DNA from: Gigaspora margarita
Taxonomy: Eukaryota; Glomeromycota; Glomeromycetes; Diversisporales; Gigasporaceae
NCBI GenBank assembly: GCA_009809945.1
Contig: WTPW01000309.1
Span: 1-64,000 of the forward strand
Length of the DNA stretch: 64,000 nucleotides
Direction of reading: 5' to 3'
Each line of letters begins with the position of its first letter. Position 1 is the first letter of the stretch. Made by a program: the position numbers and the translations under genes. Under the pieces are notes generated by a model. The model worked only from the letters and a program-made list of their open reading frames with translations, was not told where the DNA came from and did no database searches. Below, piece by piece: positions 56,499 through 64,000 of the stretch.

Positions 56499-58016
56499 TA
56501 GTGAATTGACCCGTATAAAAAATCTTCACCCGGGTCACCCGACGGGTGGGCAATGTGCCACCCAGGTGAAACGGGTCAGTTAAAAAAAAGCACCACTCGG
56601 GTCACCTTACGGGTCACCCGGCAGGTCACCCGTTAGGTCACCCAGGTCAGATAAAAAAAACCCCGGATGGTAACAGTTAATATTCCGAAACTCTAATTGA
56701 CTGTAAGCTTAATATAAAAGAACGCGATTACAATTAATGCATACGGTGAGAAAGTGGTGACTAATGGTAGTGATGGGCAAATCCCGATTTTTTTTAAAAA
56801 TCCCGCGCGTGATGCGGGATCACGCATTCGCGAGATTGAGTAGAGTTCCTGAATTTTTCACGATTAATAAAAACATATATAAAAATCATCTAGGAATATA
56901 ATTTCTCGTTAAAATAATAATCATTTCTTATAAATCTTACTGCATTTGTTACAAATAAAAATGCTTATATAAATTTTGCCTATTTTTAAACCATTATTTG
57001 AATCTTATAATTTTTAAATTTATCAATTTAGATTTGTCTTAATTTTATCAATTTGTTTTTATAATATTATTATATAAATATATATTTAAAAATTATAATG
57101 GTAACAAAGTGATCAAATCATATAATCGTATAAAAATTTATAAGACCACGCAAAATTGATTTTTCGTTTTGCATTACATGGAATCTGAAAACTTGGGTCA
57201 GTCAGTCGGATTTTTTTTTTTAATTTACTGTAAATTAATAGAATAATGTTCACATTTAAGGTCATGCAAGGATAATTTTTTATTTTGCCAATTGGCATAA
57301 TTGGGATCTAAAAAAAAATTTGAAAAATTGAAAAAATGGGTCGGCGGGTAATGCAAAACGAACAATCAACTTTGTGTGGCCTAATCAGGTGCATAACCAG
57401 GTATAAATGTACTAAAATTTATAAATAATCAGGTAAATACGTACAAAAATTTATAAGTAACCAGGTTATATACATACAAAAATTCATAATCGACTCATAA
57501 GAAATTCATTATCGGGCTTATAATTTCTGATCAAATGGTCATTTTTATTCTCAATAACCATCCAATATCACATAAATGATTGGCTCGAATTTTATTTAAC
57601 CTTATACTCATATTAAATAATCACTGAAATTGGAGATTTTCGCCCATATGGTACACAATGTTCTTGATGTATTACTTTATGCAATTTATGCAAGAAATTA
57701 AAAGTTTAGATTCTTTACTTTATTAATAATGACAATTTAAAAAATTTATTTCAACGTACAGTTTGCACATTATCTCTGTACTTACGTATATATGTACGTA
57801 CGTACGTACGTACGTACGAATGTGGAACGAGAAACAAATTTGAAAAAGTTAATACGTGCAATAGTTTTCACAAATACAAAACTTATTAACTTTAACCTGG
57901 GTCAACTCACGGATCACCTATGGGTCAACCCATGGGTCACCCGTGGGTCAACCCGCGGGTTGACCCACCTGCTTTCATACCTGACCCGGGTGATACCCAC
58001 CCGGGTCAATTCACTA
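56499..58016. mobile_element. hAT-type element, 1518 bp, nested
   Basis: The termini TAGTGAATTGACCCG are inverted at both ends with a perfect 8-bp duplication TTCTGCGG (56491-56498, 58017-58024). Subterminal GGGTCACCC / GGGTTGACCC palindromes abound. From about 56769 to 57830 the interior is homologous to the TAGTGATGGGCAA element at 23839-24620 but lacks that element's right end. A GTAC tandem run occurs at about 57794-57818. Confidence 0.88.
57143..57381. mobile_element. TA-target MITE, about 239 bp, innermost
   Basis: The inverted ends AGACCACGCAAAATTGAT and (reverse complement) GGCCACACAAAGTTGAT, then TTCGTTTTGCATTAC on both sides, lie at TA. The homologous sequence at about 24206 has no insertion. 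The ends resemble those of 9502-9720. Confidence 0.75.
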
Positions 58017-58287
58017 TTCTGCGGTGATTAAATTCAATTTCTGCGATTATCTGCAAAATAAACTTTTAGCAAATTTCTGCAATAAAAACCCTGTTTCTCA
58101 CTCAAAACTTGGTTTAATACTAATGTTCCGAAGCTGTCCGATGACCACGCTCGTATTTTGTGTTAATTGATTGTCTATCCTTCTGAAACTCTCGCCAACC
58201 CTCGAAATTTGATTGGATCCTGGTCAAATTTTAGGTCAATTCTGCAATTATCTGTATTCTGCATTTTGCAGAAAATCATCGTCCCTA

Positions 58288-60907
58288 TATATAATGACAT
58301 CTGGTTATAACAACATTCTTTAAATCTTAAACTATACATTAAAATGTGTCTGGTTAAACTGTCTTCTGATGTATCAGACAATTTCTTTATTCTTTGATAT
58401 AATAACCAAAGTGATGATCGTGAAATCTAAAAGCCTCATTGGCTGATCACCCTAACCCTAACCAATCAGATGCGGTAATTTCACGATCATCCGAATTTCA
58501 GTACAATTAATAATTCAATTAGAAAAACGATGCTGTTATTGAATAGCATTTTCTTTCACGTATACAGATCGATAATAATAAATAGAATGCTAGTTTATTA
58601 TGAGATATTATACACGTGACCTTCGTTAATATCAACCAGGGACGATGATTTCTGCGGTGATTAAACCCAAATTCTGCGGTGATTAAATTTAATTTCTGCG
58701 ATGATCGACCAATCAAACTTCAAGATCAGGTGTAAGGTAGCACGATCAGAATAACTTAAAATTTCATGTTCTAATACAAAAAAAATCTTACTATAAAATT
58801 TCTTCCTTGCCTGAACACTAACCTTATCCCACCATAACCCAATGTTGTCACTTGGTTACTTGACCGGCCAATAGCTGAGAAGGGCAAAAAATTATTTGGC
58901 TGAAATGGCCAAATATTTGTACAAGCAAAGCTAGTAATATGATTGGCTAATATGATATAAATTAGAAACTTTTGGTCAAAGTTTGGCCATTGCCATTGGG
59001 CGTTGGCCGGCCAATGACCGAAATGGCCAAAAAATTTGGGTTGGCCGATAAAAATTGCCAATACTGCCCTACTTTAACTAACGAAAGAAAACGACTTATT
59101 TTGGTTGTTATTTTACGTTATACCTGATCTTATGATCTGCAGCATATGCGACGACGCAGATGCGATGTATAAATTATCTCTTACATTTAAATGCTTCTAA
59201 ATAGCTTCCTAATTCATCTATAAATCCATAAAACACTTCCACATATTCGGAAAATGCGTGAATAGTGAATTCTCTCTCTATATGCGTCCATCTTGTAAAA
59301 TACCATATCTATAGGGTTGGGGCATGGAAAATTTTTTAGGCATGCCCGAGAGGCATGCCTTTGTTTGAAGCGTCCCTTCTTATTGTGCCCGGAGCATGCC
59401 CTATATATATAAAAATAAAATAAATTTTGAAAAATTCGCGCTACAATTGATAACTGCTGATACAGTAACTGTAGTTATGCCTAGAAGTGAATTGATAAAC
59501 ATATTAATAAAGTGTTTAATATATTTTTACAATAAGTATTAAATAACCTCACTTAGATTTTATTGTTATAATTAAAATCAAGTTTTTTTTTACTATCACA
59601 TATAGTAGCCAATCGACATGTAGTTGTATCACATGAATAGCTATCAATAATCATATGATATGCATACCTTTTGAAAATGTCCATAGCATTGTTCTAGATG
59701 TGTCATTATCACCTAAGCGTAATATCTGATGACCTGATATCTGATAGCCAAGCGGCAAAATTAAATAATTCAAAAATTAAATGATTGTTTATCATAATAA
59801 GTTTCTTAATAAAGTTAGATAAATTGCTCAAAATAATTTTTTTTTAAAATTGTACAAACATCATTTAACAGTTAAAATACTTTGTATAGGCGGAAATATA
59901 ACTTCGAGTCTGTTTGCGCTAACCAAAGGATCAGCGGCCATACAGCAATTGCTAAGGCGACCCATGATAATTCTATATATGCACCTTGTCAAAACGCACT
60001 ACAATTACCGCAACGCCAAACCTTATTTCAGTATTACAATTCTACGTATTATAGAACATCAAAAGAAACAAAAGGTTCAGTCAGAAACTTCTGTGCAATA
60101 AAAAAAAATAAAAATAAAAATAAAAAATTTTAGCCACACGATCTCTATTTCGTTGTTTTCACAATGGCAATATGCAAGATTCAAAATTCAATGGTCGTAC
60201 TAATTCGAAAACAGCGATAGATCCGGCATCTCCATGTTAAGATTAATAATATTAATAGCGATAATAGATCTCTAATCTACAGTATTTTTAACAATAAAAT
60301 TTGGCATGTAATTATGGCTTAAGCGTGATCACTGTCCGAACAAACCATAAGAGCACGGTATATATTGAATTCGGTCTAAGTTCAGCCTAACATCTTTAGT
60401 CTGAACTTTAACAAAGCTAGACATTTTATCAATTTAGATTTTTAGATTTTTAGATTTTGCTCTGAAAACAATAAAAGCCATTGCTATCTTGCTTTGTTTT
60501 AATCGACTACTGAGAGTTAGCCTAAGATGTAAACGCACTTATGAATGTACGCACGTACATACATGAGTTATTGTTTAAAAAACAAGTAATGATCGGCATA
60601 TCTATTTTCTATGCTACAAGATCGGCTCCACGACAGAAAAGTTTTAGGTTTTTCCGGAAAGGCAACCCAAAATAAAGCTGCATGACAAGATCATGCCGCA
60701 ACAGTTTGTTCTCCGTGTCGCCAAAGGATCCATGAATTAATTGTCGCACAAATTATAAAAACTTTCCGCAGGCCGGATAAACCGCATTCGATTTAATAAA
60801 TCAATTAGTTTACGAATGGAAAAATTTCTTTATTTAAAGGCAATGTTTCCCTTCATCTTTGAATTTTCTCTAAGAGATAATCATTGGATTCTTATGAAAA
60901 AAAAACG
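58288..60907. other. Intergenic region upstream of the HMG gene, small repeats only
   Basis: It holds a foldback around 58410-58495 (GTGATGATCGTGAAAT and complement), a truncated CAGGGACGATGA MITE at 58637-58720, a GGCC-rich repeat at 58862-59075 ending in CAGTATTGGCAA-type sequence, and a short GGCATGCC palindrome set near 59313-59403. A 70-80 codon frame at 59882-60133 has moderately coding-like composition but no ATG. The last 100 bp form the HMG gene's A/T-rich leader. Confidence 0.5.
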
Positions 60908-61537
60908 ATGATGAATTCTGAGAAATCAATGATGCATCCCTCTAACGCTAATTTTCAATTCATAATGATAATTTCAGACATGAAAATGTCTAAATCTATA
61001 CTCTCTCTTTATAACGAATTATTAAGCATTGTTCCCCAATATCCTCTAACAATGAGAATAGAGGATTTGGTAACACCTGCACAGACTTCTAGACGTGCTT
61101 CTCAATACCTAGAAAAACATACAAAACCGACCCCACCAAGACCGCTGAATCTTTATATATTATTTAGAAAAGATTTTCATGCGCACCTAAAATCCGAAGG
61201 AAATAACCCCAGTACCGGGGAAGTTTCAAAACTAACATCGAAAAGGTGGAAAAAATTATCGCCACAACATCGCTACTTTTTTCAAATTTTGGCTGACCTA
61301 GCCAAATTAATTCACATGAATGAGTATCCGGAATACAGGTACATTCCTCGAAAACCTAAAACTCCTACCAAGGCCAGATCGGTTTCGGACACCGATCGGT
61401 CTCCAGACCCGAACCGTGACGGGACAACTGAAAATATCGATACTTCAAGATGCCAAAATTTTTGTAATATTACAACCGATATCGATAAGAGTTACGACAA
61501 ATTTCTCTCCGAATATACGACTCTTAACGAAATCTAA
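60908..61537 (+). CDS. HMG-box protein of MATA-HMG type
   Basis: An intronless 209-aa protein from the ATG at 60908 (MMNSEKSMMH) to a TAA at 61535-61537. Residues about 76-150 form a single HMG box: PPRPLNLYILFRKDFHAHLK, then SKLTSKRWKKLSP and FFQILADLAKLIH, ending YPEYRYIPRKPKTP. The conserved RP-N-(F/Y), the central W114 and the P-Y-x-Y-x-P-R-K tail are kept. Such boxes bend DNA by minor-groove binding. In Rhizophagus, MATA-HMG proteins form a large family related to fungal mating-type regulators; here the assignment rests on the tail motif and overall length. The C-terminus is serine/threonine- and aspartate-rich. A start slightly upstream is excluded by lack of ATG in frame. Confidence 0.85.
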   Translation: MMNSEKSMMHPSNANFQFIMIISDMKMSKSILSLYNELLSIVPQYPLTMRIEDLVTPAQTSRRASQYLEKHTKPTPPRPLNLYILFRKDFHAHLKSEGNNPSTGEVSKLTSKRWKKLSPQHRYFFQILADLAKLIHMNEYPEYRYIPRKPKTPTKARSVSDTDRSPDPNRDGTTENIDTSRCQNFCNITTDIDKSYDKFLSEYTTLNEI

Positions 61538-63086
61538 ACATTCTTCAAATATACCTCTTATTTAGCGCTAACCGGAGGTTTTTTCATTTATGCCATTTAT
61601 TTTACTATAAAATATAAGCTTTTATTTTTAAAAAAAAAAATAAATATAAATAAAAAAAAAAGGAAAAAAAACGAATATAATATGTAATGCTTTAAGAAAT
61701 AAATAAAAAATTAAGAGCCTGTATTAAAATTGAATGAGAAAAAGCCTATAAATGTAAATGATGAGTTTTATTGTGGCTTTATTTAAAAGAATTTGATCAA
61801 TATCAATTACTTATCGCTATAGATTTCTCAAAATCTTTTTTGCTATTACAACTATCGTATTCAATTGTATGAATTGTAGTTTATTTTTCTCAAATTACGC
61901 TTACGTTTTATAGCTGGCATCATGAAGTTAGTCAAAGTACTTTTTAAGTATTAATAATTAATTAAAATTACTTAATTTATGCTTATTGAATATAAGATAT
62001 AAGTACTTATTTAAAGTACTTATAAAGTATTTAAAAGTAAGTATTTAAAGTATTAATAATTAGAAAATTTATTCGTTTACACATGGTGCTTATACACGGG
62101 TATAATTCATCGAATTAGAGTTAGAGCAACCTTAAACCGTCAATTTTAGCAGGCAAATTTGGCTGCTAAAATTTTAAATATTTAGTGTCTGATCTAATTT
62201 GTTATATTTAAAAAAATTTTTAAAATAATATTTGAAAATAAGGATTATAAAATAGTAATATTTATTTATAATTTTTTTTAAAAAAAGTTAAGTTTTCAAT
62301 ATACTAAAACTTATAAATTTATAGAAAAAATTTAAAGTGTAAATTTTATCTTTATTTTTTGACAAATTTTTTATCTACCCCTATAATCTTAATACAAAAA
62401 TATAGTATTATTTTTAATAAACAACTTTAATTAGTAAAGTTTTTAAACTTTATAAATAAAATATTAAGTGGTAATCTGCAGTTAAAGGGTCAAAATTTCA
62501 TAGTAAAAATCGACGGAGTTTTACTAATTGCCTTATATGGAAGCGGAATGCCATATATTTTTGATCATAATAAAAAACCCTATAGTAAACAAACAATAAA
62601 TACTTATATTATATCATATACTAACACGATTTTAATGATTTAACTATCATTAGAATCAGAAAAGTTGTTCTGCAATGTTTAATTAGAAATTATAAAAGGT
62701 TTGCTTAGTAAAAAAATACTTTTATATATAGAAAAGCCCCATCACACACTATAGAAATTTACTATTAAATTCCACTATAAGTTATTATAAAATGTTAGCA
62801 ATCTTCCCTTAACTTTAATTAGTAGCAAAAAACCTTATTTATAGTCAGATATATATAAAACATTTAGAAATTTTTAAAAAATTTTTATAGAATTGGTTGA
62901 ATTTAATAGTTTTATTAAATTATACCATTGGTACTGAACTATAATAATTTTCACTAATCAAATTTTTTAAATGCAGTATAACATAAAGATCAAATATAAT
63001 ATAAGATTTTTGTTGTTTTGCTATTGTTTTAAAAATATCTTTTAACTCAAAAATTTATCTTTGACCTATTTTTTTAAAAAAAATTA
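61538..63086. other. AT-rich intergenic region, no gene
   Basis: Poly-A and AAATAAA-rich 3' flank of the HMG gene, then TTAAGTACTT/AAGTACTTAA repeats at 61935-62050. No coding region or clear transposon ends found. Confidence 0.45.
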
Positions 63087-63733
63087 CAGTTAGAACTTCA
63101 TAAATACAACCTTCATAAATATAATACCTTTCTAAATGCACATTTTGTCTTGTCTATAAGAAATTATTAGTGCTAAATACACGTTCTATATTCTGTAAAT
63201 GCATGTGCTTCCAAATAATTTTCTATATCTTTAAATGCACATAGCCAATCAAATTTTAGTATTTAAATAGATTATACAGTTTTTAGTAGAAATTATACAA
63301 ACTTAATAATCTACTGTATGTGTCTGAAAATAAGCTACCTTTTTTGGCCAAAAATTACACAAAAAACGTGGAATAGCTTATTTTCGAAATATTGAGTTTT
63401 TTAAAAAAATTGAAAAACATACTAATAAAAAGTTGTTCAAATGATATCAATTTTATTGTAGGTGTATTTTGATGTCCTGAACAAGTTTACTTAATGGCAC
63501 TTTTGAGATTTACTTAGTAAAATTTAGACTTTTATATGTAACAACTGCTAACGGATTTTTTAAGATTTTTGAAAGAAATAAGAAGGGTAGCTTATTTTAG
63601 ATAGTAGCTTATTTTCAGACATATATGGTAATCTTTAAAGCTACAATTTAATTGGCTCTCCCTAAATGCAATACCTCTCTAAATGCATATTGTAGACTTG
63701 TCTGTACATATTGCATTTATAGAGGTTTGACTG
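63087..63733. mobile_element. pogo/Tc1-like MITE, 647 bp, copy 2
   Basis: Left end CAGTTAGAACTTCATAAATA (decayed) and right end, reverse complement CAGTCAAACCTCTATAAATG, at TA sites (63085-63086, 63734-63735). It is homologous to 10858-11488 in inverse orientation but carries a different nested MITE (63314-63628). Confidence 0.8.
63314..63628. mobile_element. TA-target MITE, 315 bp, copy 2, nested
   Basis: The ends contain CTGAAAATAAGCTAC inverted at both sides. It is inserted at TA within the pogo-like MITE; the uninterrupted sequence is seen in copy 1 near 10965. It matches 12916-13227 and includes CCTGAACAAGTTTACTTA, as in the satellite units. Confidence 0.82.
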
Positions 63734-64000
63734 TATTGCAAAATTTTACTATAGATTATATCTTATCCTAACCCCTAACTATTAACTCTAATTAATACTT
63801 ATTAAATTTAATTTTTGTTTATTTTTTTGTTTATTTTTTTTGATATTGATTTTCACATTATACCACATACTAGTATTAGTACTAATAGTGTAATTTAGTA
63901 TTCTAGAATTTATAATTAAATATTATTAATAATATTAACATTAAATTACAAATTTTACAAAATAATAAATAATTTTAATTTAAATTTTTTTATAGCTTAG

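Larger units (their letters stand above)
56455..58287. mobile_element. Outer MITE of a triple nest (CAGGGACGATGA family)
   Basis: Left end CAGGGACGATGATTTTCTGC and right end, reverse complement TAGGGACGATGATTTTCTGC. Only about 45 bp on the left and about 270 bp on the right belong to it; the rest is the inserted 56499-58016 element. A truncated relative begins at 58637. No target duplication found. Confidence 0.7.

Noticed and set aside
57794..57818. GTAC tandem run
   Set aside because: A short simple repeat within a MITE; no sign of function.
58450..58463. Telomere-like CCCTAACCCTAACC
   Set aside because: Only two and a half units, inside a small foldback; no extended array, so not a telomere.
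59850..60133. Two overlapping 83-codon frames
   Set aside because: They overlap each other in different frames, one lacks an ATG, and no splice sites or homology are recognisable; left as undecided intergenic DNA.

Overview
The window looks like nuclear DNA of a fungus of the Rhizophagus / Glomeromycotina type (inferred, no search run). The reasons are a strongly AT-rich background, intron-rich genes with short GT-AG introns (about 60-140 bp), a PTR2-type peptide transporter, a mitochondrial PPR protein, an F-box protein and a MATA-HMG-like HMG-box gene, and a very dense load of short non-autonomous DNA transposons. Most of the window is transposon-derived. Host genes occupy roughly a quarter.

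Layout. 1-2.8 kb: small repeats and one orphan, transposase-like gene. 3.0-9.4 kb: left arm of a large inverted duplication carrying an adenylation-thiolation-reductase (A-T-R, NRPS-like) gene on +, its upstream flank split by three MITE insertions, one nested in another. 9.4-17.8 kb: repeats, including a pogo-like MITE with a nested hAT MITE, an interspersed repeat interrupted by a dead RNase H LINE, a 1-kb tRNA-headed SINE and a 546-bp foldback. 17.8-26.8 kb: almost gene-free, with several MITEs and a palindromic satellite array inside a 1.9-kb hAT element. 27.3-32.4 kb: right arm of the inverted duplication, with the second A-T-R gene on -. 32.8-41.5 kb: an hAT element with tandemly duplicated left end, two SINEs, the intact copy of the interspersed repeat, nested hAT MITEs and a broken PARP-like gene. 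42-44.2 kb: seven-exon peptide transporter (-). 46.7-48.3 kb: F-box gene (+). 48.6-53.6 kb: eleven-exon PPR gene (-). 53.8-58.3 kb: nested MITEs. 60.9-61.5 kb: HMG-box gene (+). 63.1-63.7 kb: second pogo-like MITE.

Main result. The PPR gene contains what reads as a minor-spliceosome (U12-type) AT-AC intron at 50003-51890. Its 5' splice site starts ATATCCTTT, it has a TTCCTTAAC branch site, and the first AC downstream of that is the 3' end. Splicing there restores an open 781-codon frame and a regular PPR repeat. The intron has been inflated from about 97 to 1888 bp by a 1783-bp hAT MITE with a perfect 8-bp target duplication. That MITE is filled with a palindromic satellite (about 325-bp period) homologous to one inside a different hAT element at 21665-23559.

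The host genes look independent and form no operon. The two A-T-R genes are recent paralogues whose differences cluster in the adenylation domain. Single N bases occur at three homologous positions in both A-T-R copies and at junctions of local duplications, so part of the fine structure may be assembly-related.
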